From the NCBI RefSeq assembly GCF_000799465.1, contig NZ_JUGU01000001.1, forward strand, positions 3,306,501 to 3,370,500: DNA of 64,000 bases, written 5' to 3'. Below are positions 25,779 through 35,300 of this stretch, piece by piece. How positions within the stretch are numbered: position 1 is the first letter of the stretch; each line of letters starts with the position of its first letter. The notes beneath the pieces are model-generated. The model saw only the letters and a program-made list of their open reading frames with translations, was not told the origin of the DNA and did no database searches. Position numbers and translations under genes: made by a program. The DNA is from Psychroserpens sp. Hel_I_66 (lineage in GTDB: Bacteria; Bacteroidota; Bacteroidia; Flavobacteriales; Flavobacteriaceae).

Positions 25779-26957
25779 CTATTTAAAAGCGTTCAAGCCT
25801 GTAATATCTAATCCCGTGATTAGTAAATGAATGTCGTGTGTCCCTTCATAGGTTATAACACTTTCAAGATTCATAGAATGACGCATGATGCTGTACTCTC
25901 CAGTGATTCCCATGCCACCAAGCATTTGTCTAGCTTCTCGAGCAATGTTAATGGCCATATCTACGTTGTTTCGTTTTGCCATTGAGATTTGTGCAGAAGT
26001 TGCTGTGCCATTTTCACGCATTACACCAAGTCTCCAGGCCAATAATTGTGCTTTGGTGATTTCGGTAATCATCTCAGCTAATTTTTTTTGTTGCAATTGA
26101 AACTGCCCTATAGGCTTGCCAAATTGCATACGCTCTTTGGAGTATCGTAACGCAGTATCATAACAATCCATGGCTGCGCCGATTGCTCCCCAGGCAATAC
26201 CAAAACGTGCCGAATCTAAGCAACCTAGAGGCGCTCCCAATCCCGATTTATTTGGTAATAAATTTTCTTTGGGTACTTTAACATTATCAAAAATGAGCTC
26301 ACCTGTTGAACTTGCTCGAAGTGACCACTTATTATGAGTTTCTGGTGTTGAGAAACCTTCCATACCACGTTCTACAATCAAACCGTGAATTCTCCCTTCT
26401 TCATTTTTTGCCCAAACGACAGCGACTTGACAAAATGGAGCATTTGAGATCCACATTTTTGCGCCATTTAAAAGATAATGGTCACCCATATCCTTAAAAT
26501 TAGTGGTCATTCCTCCAGGATTACTACCATGATCTGGTTCTGTCAAACCAAAAGAGCCCATCCATTCGCCAGAAGCTAATTTTGGTAAGAATTTTTTGCG
26601 TTGATCCTCGTTTCCATATTTCCAAATAGGATACATGACCAAAGATGATTGAACAGAAGCTGTACTTCTTACTCCAGAGTCACCACGCTCAATTTCTTGC
26701 ATGATTAATCCGTAGGAAATTTGATCTAATCCAGCACCACCGTACTCTACAGGGATATATGGACCAAAAGCGCCAATTTCAGCTAAACCACCAATAATTA
26801 ATTTTGGGAATTCTGCTTTTTGCGCAGCTTCCTCAATAATAGGTGAAACATCACGTTTTACCCATTCTCTGGCAGCATCACGTACAAGTATATGTTCTTC
26901 GGTAAGTAATTCGTCAAGATTGTAATAATCTGGTCCTTCAAATAAATCTGGCTTCAT
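25779..26957 (-). CDS. Acyl-CoA dehydrogenase, glutaryl-CoA dehydrogenase-like
   Basis: 392 residues. The FAD motif FGLTEPDHGSNPGGM, MWISNA, and the catalytic-Glu region NLESVITYEGTHDIHLLITGLDITG place it closest to glutaryl-CoA dehydrogenases (YEGT with the catalytic Glu). It would oxidise and decarboxylate glutaryl-CoA to crotonyl-CoA late in lysine and tryptophan breakdown; a saccharopine dehydrogenase is encoded about 22 kb away. Substrate assignment within the superfamily is by resemblance. Apparent single-gene unit with its own promoter. Confidence 0.87.
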   Translation of the reverse strand: MKPDLFEGPDYYNLDELLTEEHILVRDAAREWVKRDVSPIIEEAAQKAEFPKLIIGGLAEIGAFGPYIPVEYGGAGLDQISYGLIMQEIERGDSGVRSTASVQSSLVMYPIWKYGNEDQRKKFLPKLASGEWMGSFGLTEPDHGSNPGGMTTNFKDMGDHYLLNGAKMWISNAPFCQVAVVWAKNEEGRIHGLIVERGMEGFSTPETHNKWSLRASSTGELIFDNVKVPKENLLPNKSGLGAPLGCLDSARFGIAWGAIGAAMDCYDTALRYSKERMQFGKPIGQFQLQQKKLAEMITEITKAQLLAWRLGVMRENGTATSAQISMAKRNNVDMAINIAREARQMLGGMGITGEYSIMRHSMNLESVITYEGTHDIHLLITGLDITGLNAFK

Positions 26958-26979
26958 TTTTTTGTTGTTTTATGGATAA

Positions 26980-27010
26980 CAAAAATAACGAAAACGTTTG
27001 CAGTTAACAA
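26980..27010 (-). promoter_or_regulatory. Promoter of the acyl-CoA dehydrogenase gene
   Basis: The minus strand reads TTG (27010-27008), 20 nt, then TATTTTTG (26987-26980), a good match to the Bacteroidetes -33/-7 promoter, 23 bp before the ATG. Confidence 0.6.
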
Positions 27011-27105
27011 TTTAATAAATGTTTTTTCCGAAGATATAAATCTAGAGAATTGTTTGCCAATTACGGTATACTAAAAATCTGTAGTTAATGATTTGTGTAA
27101 AAAAG

Positions 27106-28137
27106 TTAGTCCGTTTTTTTTAATAAATGAGCATAGGCCTCCATACCGTTGGTATGGTCAAAAATTACTTTTAAAACTCCAATTACAGGTAATGCGATTA
27201 TAGCTCCAACAACACCCCAAAGTGTAGAGAATAGGATAACGCCAAAAATGGTCATGAATGGATTGAGGTTTATTTCGTCACCAATAATCCAAGGTGTGAG
27301 TAAATAATTCTCAACAAGCTGTGTTGCCGATACAACTCCTATTACAATAAGTGCTGGTGTTGAACCTGCGTAAAGAAAAGATAGAATCACTGCGACTCCG
27401 CCACCAATGATATTACCAACGTATGGGATAATGGAAAATAAGGAGGCAAACAGTGCTAAAAACAATGCATACGGAACAGAGCCCAATAAAAAACCGAGGT
27501 AGTAAATAACAAAAAGAAATAACATGATTTTTCCCTTTCCCACAAAATAACTTCTGGTGATGTTAGCAGAATTTTTAAGCAAAGAATTTATAGAAACATT
27601 CTTTGGGTAAAGTTTTTTGAAAAAATTGATAAATTGTTGTTTTTGCATCAAAAAGAGAATGATGTATATAAAAATGATGAGTGATTGTGATAGTAAGCTC
27701 ATAAGTGACGATAAGAAATTACTGGCCAGAGCTTCAGCTTTTTTTACAAGTTTTTGATTATTTTCTATGTAATCTTTATAATCCCAGTTAAGTGAATTAT
27801 TAGCCCATTGCGATAGTGCATTTAATTTTACAGTGGCTTTATCCTTTATAGTTGGCCAATCTTGAGCCATATTATTTATTTGGGAACTAACGAGCCAAAA
27901 AAGAAGAGAAAAAATGATTAGCATGAGCAAGATGGATAGTGTTATTGCAAGCCAATTAGGTAATCCTAGGTTTTTGAGTTTTTGTACAGGGATATCAAGT
28001 ATAATGGCAATAATTCCACCAACGAGTAGTGGCATAATAAGAGTTTTTCCGTAGTAGAATATAGCAAATAGGCCTCCAATAAGTAAAAGGATCTTTATTG
28101 ATTTTTGTGCAGATATATCTATTTTTTGAGTACTCAA
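27106..28137 (-). CDS. AI-2E family transporter
   Basis: 343 residues with about eight membrane segments in the usual pattern: two or three at the N-terminus, a hydrophilic central region, then LFALFASLFSIIPYVGNIIGGGVAV and the PWIIGDEINLNPFMTIFGVILFSTLWGVVGAIIALP block typical of the family. Members include TqsA (autoinducer-2) and Na+/H+ antiporters; the substrate here is open. No operon partner is evident. Confidence 0.9.
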   Translation of the reverse strand: MSTQKIDISAQKSIKILLLIGGLFAIFYYGKTLIMPLLVGGIIAIILDIPVQKLKNLGLPNWLAITLSILLMLIIFSLLFWLVSSQINNMAQDWPTIKDKATVKLNALSQWANNSLNWDYKDYIENNQKLVKKAEALASNFLSSLMSLLSQSLIIFIYIILFLMQKQQFINFFKKLYPKNVSINSLLKNSANITRSYFVGKGKIMLFLFVIYYLGFLLGSVPYALFLALFASLFSIIPYVGNIIGGGVAVILSFLYAGSTPALIVIGVVSATQLVENYLLTPWIIGDEINLNPFMTIFGVILFSTLWGVVGAIIALPVIGVLKVIFDHTNGMEAYAHLLKKTD

Positions 28138-28209
28138 ATTTTGATTTTTTTAGTTATTTAGCATTATAAAGCTACATTAAAATTTATCAAAAATGAAGAT
28201 TTTATGGTG

Positions 28210-28926
28210 TTAAGACATTTTTAAATAAAAATCCTTTGTCAAATTGATATAATCTTCGGTATAGTGGTGACGGGTTGTTTCTACAATTAATTCTGAAATT
28301 TCAGGAGTATTTTCATGAAACGAAAATTCTACTAGGCTACGCTTTTTCTCTGCGGAAGGTGTTCCTCTAACGTGTGTTTTTCTGTTCAAAAACAAACTAA
28401 AATCTTGAGCTAGTTCTATGAACTTTTTTTCTTCGGAAAATGGAATGATCACACAGAATGTGCCATGTTTAGAAAGTAAGGAAACGACGCTCTCTAATAA
28501 GTGTGCAAAGGGCATTGCATCTTGAAATCGTGCTAAATCACGCTGTGGATTTTTAGATTTATAATCTTCAGAATAAAATGGCGGATTGCAGATGATTAAA
28601 TCATATTGATCTTCAATTTCTTCAGCAAATTCCTCTAAAGAGGCGTGATAGCAAAACAATCTATCATTCCAAGGGGATTGTTCAAAATTTTCTACACATT
28701 GCTCATAGGCATTGTCGTCAATTTCTAAGGCTTCAATAATTTGAGCATCACTTCGTTGGGCAAGCATTAAAGATAAAATGCCAGTTCCTGCTCCAATATC
28801 TAGTATTGAAAAAGGGTGTTTTTGTATTGAAGTCCAAGCACCAAGCAAAACTCCATCTGTCCCAATTTTCATGGCACATTGGTCTTGATTAACCGAGAAT
28901 TGTTTTAATTTAAAAGGCTTGTCCAT
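28210..28926 (-). CDS. trmN6: tRNA1(Val) (adenine(37)-N6)-methyltransferase
   Basis: 238 residues. The N-terminal FKLKQFSVNQDQCAMKIGTDGVLLGAW is the family hallmark. SAM motif LDIGAGTGILSLMLAQR and the N6-adenine catalytic motif NPPFY (in LIICNPPFYSEDYKSKNPQRDLAR) are present. It methylates A37 of tRNA-Val. The copy of TTCTTCGGAA at 28429 lies within it. Confidence 0.93.
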   Translation of the reverse strand: MDKPFKLKQFSVNQDQCAMKIGTDGVLLGAWTSIQKHPFSILDIGAGTGILSLMLAQRSDAQIIEALEIDDNAYEQCVENFEQSPWNDRLFCYHASLEEFAEEIEDQYDLIICNPPFYSEDYKSKNPQRDLARFQDAMPFAHLLESVVSLLSKHGTFCVIIPFSEEKKFIELAQDFSLFLNRKTHVRGTPSAEKKRSLVEFSFHENTPEISELIVETTRHHYTEDYINLTKDFYLKMS

Positions 28927-29005
28927 CGTCTATCATTCCTACAGAAGTAGGAATTTCTTTTATTTGATTGAGCTCATTTTTAGCTTGTGTTTTAATCAAT
29001 GTAAT

Positions 29006-29536
29006 CTATTCCTCTAAATACAAATCAATCAACCCTTCTGGGGTATCAACAATAATGACTTTGTTTTTCTTGTCTACTTTAGAAATGAACTCATCATTCA
29101 TTGGAATTAAAATTTCAACACCATCTCTATCTATTTCAAAAAGGGATTGCGCAGTCGAGTCGTTAATAGATTTAATAATACCAACAAGCCCAAAGGTTTT
29201 GTCTTCAACTGTATAACCAATAATCTCATGAAAGTAGAATTTATCATCCTCCAATTTTGGTAAAAATTCTAAAGGTAGATACAAACCACTTTTCATAAGT
29301 GCGTCAGCATCTTCTTCGCTATCAACATCTTCAAATTTTATTCGCAGTAATTCAGACTTATGGAGCTGTGATGATTCAATGAAGAAAGGAACTAGGTTGT
29401 TGCGAACTTCAATAAATACCGAATCCATATTTTCATAAAGTTCTGGTTCATCGGTATCCAATTTAATCAACAACTCTCCTTTAAAACTGTATTTTTTGAC
29501 AATTTTCCCTAAAAAAAAACATTCTTCTTTTTGCAT
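29006..29536 (-). CDS. rimM: Ribosome maturation factor RimM
   Basis: 176 residues from ATG 29536, which starts MQKEECFFLGKIVKKYSFKGELLIK, the expected RimM N-terminus. An upstream Met at 29563 lies within a terminator hairpin and is rejected. The C-terminal PRC-like domain includes FYFHEIIGYTVED and ILIPMNDEFI. It assists 30S assembly by binding S19. It follows rpsP as in many bacteria, but a terminator separates them. Confidence 0.95.
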   Translation of the reverse strand: MQKEECFFLGKIVKKYSFKGELLIKLDTDEPELYENMDSVFIEVRNNLVPFFIESSQLHKSELLRIKFEDVDSEEDADALMKSGLYLPLEFLPKLEDDKFYFHEIIGYTVEDKTFGLVGIIKSINDSTAQSLFEIDRDGVEILIPMNDEFISKVDKKNKVIIVDTPEGLIDLYLEE

Positions 29537-29549
29537 AGTATAAAATAAA

Positions 29550-29577
29550 AAACTCCGACACATATGTATCGGAGTTT
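29550..29577. terminator. Hairpin between rpsP and rimM
   Basis: Perfect 9-bp stem AAACTCCGA/TCGGAGTTT around a 10-nt loop, in the 62-bp gap between rpsP and rimM. It may attenuate rimM relative to rpsP. Confidence 0.65.
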
Positions 29578-29598
29578 AAAAGTATAAAAAATAATTTT

Positions 29599-30123
29599 CT
29601 ATTCTTCTTCGTTAGAAGCTTTAGCGTCATCTGCAGGAGCATCTGTTGTCTCTGCTTCTTCAGCCACTTCCTCTACAGGAGTTGCTGCAGCTATTCTAGC
29701 TTCGTTAACTGCTTTTTCTGCTTTTAATGCATCTGCTTTCGCTTTTGCTTGTGCATCAGATAGGCCAGCTTCTTTTTCTTTAACCTTTCCAGCTTTTTCT
29801 TCTGACCAAGCGTTGAATTTTTCTTCTGCTTGCTCTTCAGTTAAAGCGCCTTTAGCAACACCACCAGCTAAATGATTTTTAAGTAAAGCACCTTTATAAG
29901 ATAAAATCGCTCTTGCTGTATCAGTTGGTTGTGCACCATTTTGTAACCATTGTACCGCTCCGTCAACATTCAATTCTATAGTTGCAGGGTTGGTATTTGG
30001 ATTGTAAGCACCTAGTTTTTCTAAATATTTACCATCTCTTTTAGCTCGTGCATCTGCTGCTACGATCCAATAATAAGGTTTCCCTTTTTTACCGTGTCTT
30101 TGTAATCTAATTTTTACAGGCAT
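29599..30123 (-). CDS. rpsP: 30S ribosomal protein S16 with long C-terminal tail
   Basis: 174 residues. Residues 1-~80 are standard bS16 (MPVKIRLQRHGKKGKPYYWIVAAD, KYLEKLGAYNP, GAQPTDTA). Residues ~85-174 form an Ala/Glu/Lys-rich, probably helical and then disordered tail, about twice the usual S16 length and typical of Bacteroidetes. It is part of the small subunit. The 5' leader contains a small perfect hairpin. Confidence 0.96.
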   Translation of the reverse strand: MPVKIRLQRHGKKGKPYYWIVAADARAKRDGKYLEKLGAYNPNTNPATIELNVDGAVQWLQNGAQPTDTARAILSYKGALLKNHLAGGVAKGALTEEQAEEKFNAWSEEKAGKVKEKEAGLSDAQAKAKADALKAEKAVNEARIAAATPVEEVAEEAETTDAPADDAKASNEEE

Positions 30124-30141
30124 ATTTTTAAATTAATTTGT

Positions 30142-30156
30142 GAGGTTCGCGACCTC
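30142..30156. promoter_or_regulatory. Hairpin in the rpsP 5' leader
   Basis: GAGGT/ACCTC stem with a 5-nt loop, 19 bp upstream of the rpsP start and downstream of its promoter. It could be a translational control site; inference only. Confidence 0.35.
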
Positions 30157-30172
30157 TATTATTAATGAGGCG

Positions 30173-30201
30173 CAAAGATAATACAATAATTTAATTCTCA
30201 A
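30173..30201 (-). promoter_or_regulatory. Promoter of rpsP
   Basis: The minus strand reads TTG (30201-30199), 18 nt, then TATCTTTG (30180-30173). Both boxes match the Bacteroidetes consensus; 49 bp to the rpsP ATG. Confidence 0.65.
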
Positions 30202-30287
30202 CATTTTATTTGAAATTAAGTAATATTGAAATTTTATTATACTTTTGGGAGTTCTAAAACGTTATGTCTAACCTATAATGATCCTTA

Positions 30288-30295
30288 TAATTTTG
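30288..30295 (+). promoter_or_regulatory. -7 promoter element
   Basis: TAATTTTG, 20 bp before the ATG of the Ca-repeat lipoprotein. No clear -33. Confidence 0.45.
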
Positions 30296-30315
30296 TGAGG
30301 AAGAAAATTTAAGCA

Positions 30316-31521
30316 ATGAAAAGAATAGCAATACTTCTTATAACTGTATTATCTTTAGTGAGTTGTGGTGATGAAGTTGAATTTAATTCACCTGCATTTC
30401 AAGGTAACCGAGAATACGGTCTGTGGAGAGCAGAATTTACCAGCGCAACTATAGATGAAAATGGTTTTTTAACTATAACCGCAGGTAATAATGTAGAAAC
30501 AGTAACTCTCAAAATACCTACCGTTGCAGTTGGAACCTACGTATTAGGGGATGTGGATTCTATGGAAGGACGCTACGTAGATGCTAACGGGACGGTGTAT
30601 TCTACAAATAACAGGCCAGATCCTAGTGTTTCTATTTATCCCGAATATGGTTTTGTAAAACTTGATGAGATAAACAATAATACCTTTACTGGTACATTTC
30701 AATTTTTAGCTTTTGACGAGTCTGGATTAAATTCTATAGGTTATAACGAAGGCATCTTTTTTAGAGTGCCATTAACGTCTGGAGCTATTCCTGCGGTAGT
30801 AATAACTTGTGATGACACAGAGGGAGTTTCTCAATTAGCAAGGTCTGCTTATTTAGCTTCTTTTTCCCCGAGTTTAGAATATATAGACCGCATTGCATAC
30901 GAAAGCGCATGTAATGAATATAGAAATGCTTTGATTGATCAACAAAACTATTGTGGTGATTTTGACGGTGAACTTCAGCAAGCTATAGACGAGTTGGATA
31001 GCTGCAACTTTAGATGCACATTTGCCACACAAAACAGAAATACTGCCCAAATGACTTTTGAGGCAGCAACTATATCTAATTATGTTGATTCTTGTGAGAA
31101 TTATAGATTTTACTTAGAACAGCAAATTGAAATTTGTGGTGATGAGACTGGAGAAATTCAAATAATTATTGATGAGTTAGATTGTAATGATGATGATGCA
31201 GATGGTGTTCCAAATAATTTTGAAGACTTCAATGGTGATGGTAGTTTAGATAATGATGATCTAGATCTAGATGGCATACCAAACTACTTAGACGACGACG
31301 ACGATGGAGATGGTGTTTTAACTATTTACGAAGCTTTAGAGACAGATGGTAATTTAATTGATACAGATGGGGATGGAGATGTAGATTATTTAGATAATGA
31401 TGATGATGGAGATACATTATTGACAATTAATGAAGATGCAGATCCAAATATGGATGGAAATCCGTCAGATGCGCTTGATACAGATGGTGATGGAATTCCA
31501 GATTATCTAGATAATATGTAA
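30316..31521 (+). CDS. Lipoprotein with C-terminal thrombospondin-3-type Asp-rich repeats
   Basis: 401 residues. Lipobox ends at C17 (LSLVSC). Residues ~20-160 form an unrecognised beta-rich region. Residues ~165-295 hold Cys-containing helical repeats in duplicate (for example YESACNEYRNALIDQQNYCGDFDGELQQ and a later YRFYLEQQIEICGDETGEIQ). Residues ~298-401 are Asp-rich DxDxDGxxD calcium-binding repeats (DTDGDGDVDYLDND, DTDGDGIPDYLDN). Probably a surface lipoprotein stabilised by Ca2+. Role unknown. Confidence 0.8.
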   Translation: MKRIAILLITVLSLVSCGDEVEFNSPAFQGNREYGLWRAEFTSATIDENGFLTITAGNNVETVTLKIPTVAVGTYVLGDVDSMEGRYVDANGTVYSTNNRPDPSVSIYPEYGFVKLDEINNNTFTGTFQFLAFDESGLNSIGYNEGIFFRVPLTSGAIPAVVITCDDTEGVSQLARSAYLASFSPSLEYIDRIAYESACNEYRNALIDQQNYCGDFDGELQQAIDELDSCNFRCTFATQNRNTAQMTFEAATISNYVDSCENYRFYLEQQIEICGDETGEIQIIIDELDCNDDDADGVPNNFEDFNGDGSLDNDDLDLDGIPNYLDDDDDGDGVLTIYEALETDGNLIDTDGDGDVDYLDNDDDGDTLLTINEDADPNMDGNPSDALDTDGDGIPDYLDNM

Positions 31522-31543
31522 TAAGAATTCATTTTTTATACTG

Positions 31544-31570
31544 AAAAGCAGCCAAATGGCTGCTTTTTTT
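31544..31570 (+). terminator. Rho-independent terminator
   Basis: AAAAGCAGCC/GGCTGCTTTT stem with loop AAAT (approximately) and seven Ts, 22 bp after the lipoprotein stop. Confidence 0.9.
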
Positions 31571-31707
31571 GTTAAACTTTCACAACACTTTGTTAAAGAT
31601 GTTAATATGTTAGATTTTTCCTACAATTATACCTATATTAAGAATAGTCAGATGTGAAACAATACGCATCACAAAAAAAGGTATTGAAATTTAAAATGTA
31701 AAAGAAA

Positions 31708-32157
31708 ATGAAGTATTCAGAAGAAATTTCAAACAAATTAAACGAATTATTAGTAAAAAACTATGATGCAGAAAAAGGGTATTTAAATGCCATTGATAAT
31801 GTAGATAGTGATAAGTTAAAAATGTATTTTAAACGAAGAGCTTCAGAAAGAAGTGAGTTTGCAAAAGAACTTAGGACTGAAATCTTACAATATGGAGAAA
31901 TCCCAGAAGATTCAGGAACTTTCAAGGGTACAATGCACCGTAACTGGATGTCACTAAAATCAACTTTTAGTTCAAACAATGAAGAGTCTATTCTTGAGGA
32001 AGCAATTCGAGGAGAAGAGGCAAGTTTAGAAGAATATAATGAATTAATAAAAGAGCGTAATTTACCGCCAAGTATTGATTCCTTATTGATCAAACATAAA
32101 AATTCCATACAATCGGCAATCAATACCGAGAAAGTACATGAAGAGCTAGTATCATAA
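31708..32157 (+). CDS. PA2169-family four-helix-bundle protein (DUF2383)
   Basis: 149 residues, all helical. LNELLVKNYDAEKGYLNAIDNVDSDKLKMYFKRRASERSEFAKEL and the later EEAIRGEEASLEEYNELI match the DUF2383 ferritin-like bundle with Glu/His-type metal-site spacing. These proteins are often stress- or stationary-phase-associated; function unknown. Single gene between two terminators. Confidence 0.85.
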   Translation: MKYSEEISNKLNELLVKNYDAEKGYLNAIDNVDSDKLKMYFKRRASERSEFAKELRTEILQYGEIPEDSGTFKGTMHRNWMSLKSTFSSNNEESILEEAIRGEEASLEEYNELIKERNLPPSIDSLLIKHKNSIQSAINTEKVHEELVS

Positions 32158-32174
32158 AATATTAGGTTCAATGT

Positions 32175-32210
32175 AAAAAAAGTCAGCTTTTAAAAGTTGA
32201 CTTTTTTTTT
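32175..32210 (+). terminator. Rho-independent terminator
   Basis: AAAAAAAGTCAGCTTTT paired with AAAAGTTGACTTTTTTT, 18 bp after the DUF2383 stop. Confidence 0.85.
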
Positions 32211-32388
32211 GTTTAAAACTGTTCATAACTTCGCTTTATAAAAGTGGAGTTTATTTGTAATTTTATAAACTGATTTTTCTTGAACATTTTTAGAAATCAA
32301 GCATAAAAAATCAGTCTTTTCAAATAGGTTAATCAAATTAGATTTTGATATAATACAACTTAGAAAGAGATAAATAGCCCAAAATAGT

Positions 32389-35300
32389 ATGTACTTAATA
32401 TTTGATACCGAAACCACAGGATTGCCAAAAAGGTGGGATGCACCAATTACAGATGTAGATAACTGGCCAAGATGTATTCAAATTGCATGGCAACTCCATG
32501 ACGAAATGGGTAATTGTATAGACCATCAAGATTATCTAGTAAAACCAGAGGGTTTTAATATTCCTTACGATGCTGAAAAAATTCACGGAATTTCTACGGA
32601 ATTAGCTCAAGAACAAGGTGTGGCACTCCAAGACGTTTTGGAGAAATTCAAAATAGCGCTTTCAAAAACAAAATTTGTGGTAGGTCAAAACGTGAAGTTT
32701 GATCTCAATATTATGGGAGCAGAATTTGTTAGAGAGGAAATCTCAAATGAGCTTCAAGAACTTCCGGTTTTAGATACCTGTACAGAGCATACTGCAGAGT
32801 TGTGCCAGATTCCTGGTGGTCGTTATGGAAAATTTAAGCTTCCAACACTCACAGAGTTACATCAATTTTTATTTAATCAACCATTTGCAGAAGCACATAA
32901 TGCCACAGCAGATGTTGAGGCAACTACAAGATGCTTTTTAGAGCTCATAAGACTTGAAGAATATACAAAAGAGCAGTTAGACGTTGAGCCAGGTTATTTT
33001 CAGGATTTTAAGGAGGAGAACCCCAATACAATCCAACTCATTGGCTTAAAGCACATCAATCTCAAAAAAGAAAGTGCAAAAATAAATGAGCGTCTTCAAA
33101 AACTACAAGGAGAAGATATTTCCGAAGAAGAAATAAAAGAAAATATTTCTGAACTACAGGAGGTTGATTTTGTGCATCTTCATAACCATTCCCAGTTTTC
33201 GGTATTGCAATCTACAATTAGTATTTCAGATTTGGTGGCTGTCGCAGCAGAGCATAAAATGCCTGCAGTTGCACTCACAGACCATGCTAATATGATGGGA
33301 GCTTTTCATTTTGTAAAAGCAGTAAACATCCATAATAAAAATGTAGAGTTAAAACATAAAGAAGCTGAAGAAAAAGGAGAGGTTTCTTCGGAAAAAGAAA
33401 TAAAACCAATCATTGGCTGCGAGTTTTTTGTTTGTGAAGATCATAAGGATAAATCCAGAAAAGACAATGGCTATCAAATTGTGTTAATCGCTAAGAATAA
33501 AGAAGGCTATCACAACTTGGCTAAACTATCGTCACATGCCTTTGTTGATGGTTTTTATTATTTGCCAAGAATAGATAAAAAACTCATTCAAAAATACAAA
33601 GAACATCTTATTTGCTTAACTGGTAACCTATATGGTGAAGTCCCAAGCAAAGTGTTGAACGTTGGAGAAAACCAAGCAGAAGAAGCATTACTTTGGTGGA
33701 AACAAGAATTTGGAGAGGATCTATACATCGAATTAATGCGACACAATCAAGAAGATGAAAATCGTGTTAATCCTGTGTTGATTGATTTCTCAAAAAAACA
33801 TGATGTTAAATTAATAGCTTCAAACAATACCTATTATTGCAAAAAAGAAGATGCCAATGCACACGATATTTTACTGTGCGTTAAAGATGGAGAAAAGCAA
33901 GCCACACCAATAGGAAGGGGTAGAGGCTATCGTTACGGTTTGCCAAACAAAGAGTATTATTTTAAATCTTCAGAAGAAATGAAATCCTTGTTTAAGGACG
34001 TGCCAGAGGCGATTAGTAATATTCAAGACGTCGTAGATAAGGTTGAAGGTTATCAACTGGCGCGGGATGTATTATTACCTGCTTTTGATATCCCAGAAGA
34101 ATTTAAAAACAACGCAGATATTGATGATGGAGGCAAACGTGGTGAAAATGCCTACCTAAAACATTTAACGTTTAAAGGTGCGAAAAAACGATACGGAGAA
34201 GAATTAAGTGATGAGATCGTTGAGAGGCTTGATTTTGAGTTGAGCGTTATTGAAAACACGGGTTATCCAGGTTACTTTTTAATTGTGGAGGATTTTATTC
34301 GTGAAGCTCGAAATATGGATGTTTCTGTTGGTCCAGGTCGTGGTTCTGCAGCTGGATCTGTGGTTGCTTATTGCTTGTGGATAACCAATATTGATCCTTT
34401 AAAATATGACTTGCTTTTTGAGCGTTTCTTAAATCCAGATCGTGTGAGCATGCCAGATATTGATATCGATTTTGATGATGAAGGTCGAAGTCGTGTGATG
34501 GATTATGTGATCAAAAAATATGGTTCAAATCAAGTTGCTCAAATTATTACCTACGGAACGATGGCTGCAAAGTCATCTATTCGAGATACAGCAAGAGTAC
34601 TCGATTTGCCATTGTTTGAAGCAGATCGCATAGCAAAGCTTATCCCGACAATGTCAAAACTGAATAAGATTTTTGGCCTATCGGAAAAGGAACTGGGCAG
34701 TAAATTTAGAGCAGATGATTTAGAAAAAGTTAATGAACTGCTCAATATTGCAGATGGTGAAGGCTTAGATGCAGAAACTATAAATCTAGCCAGAACCCTT
34801 GAAGGATCAGTTAGAAATACGGGTATTCATGCCTGCGGAGTTATTATTACTCCAGACGATATTACCAATTTTGTGCCTGTTTCCGTAGCAAAGGATTCCG
34901 ATTTGTATGTCACGCAATTTGATAACTCTGTAGTTGAAGATGCAGGTTTGCTCAAAATGGATTTTTTGGGATTGAAAACGTTAACCTTAATAAAGGATAC
35001 GGTTAAAATCGTAAAGGCAAAACATGATATTTTATTGGATCCTGATAGCTTTCCGCTTGACGATGAGAAAACATATGAACTGTTTCAAAAAGGAGAAACG
35101 GTTGGAGTGTTTCAATATGAATCTCCCGGAATGCAAAAACATTTAAAGGAATTAAAACCAACGGTTTTTGAGGATTTAATTGCGATGAACGCACTATATC
35201 GTCCAGGACCAATGGAATATATCCCAAGTTTTACAAGACGTAAACATGGTGATGAAGATATTGAGTACGACTTACCCGCAATGGAAGAGTATCTCAAAGA

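Noticed and set aside
31180..31521. Asp-rich repetitive stretch as a DNA-level tandem repeat
   Set aside because: The repetition follows from calcium-binding protein repeats; the units differ in DNA sequence and length.
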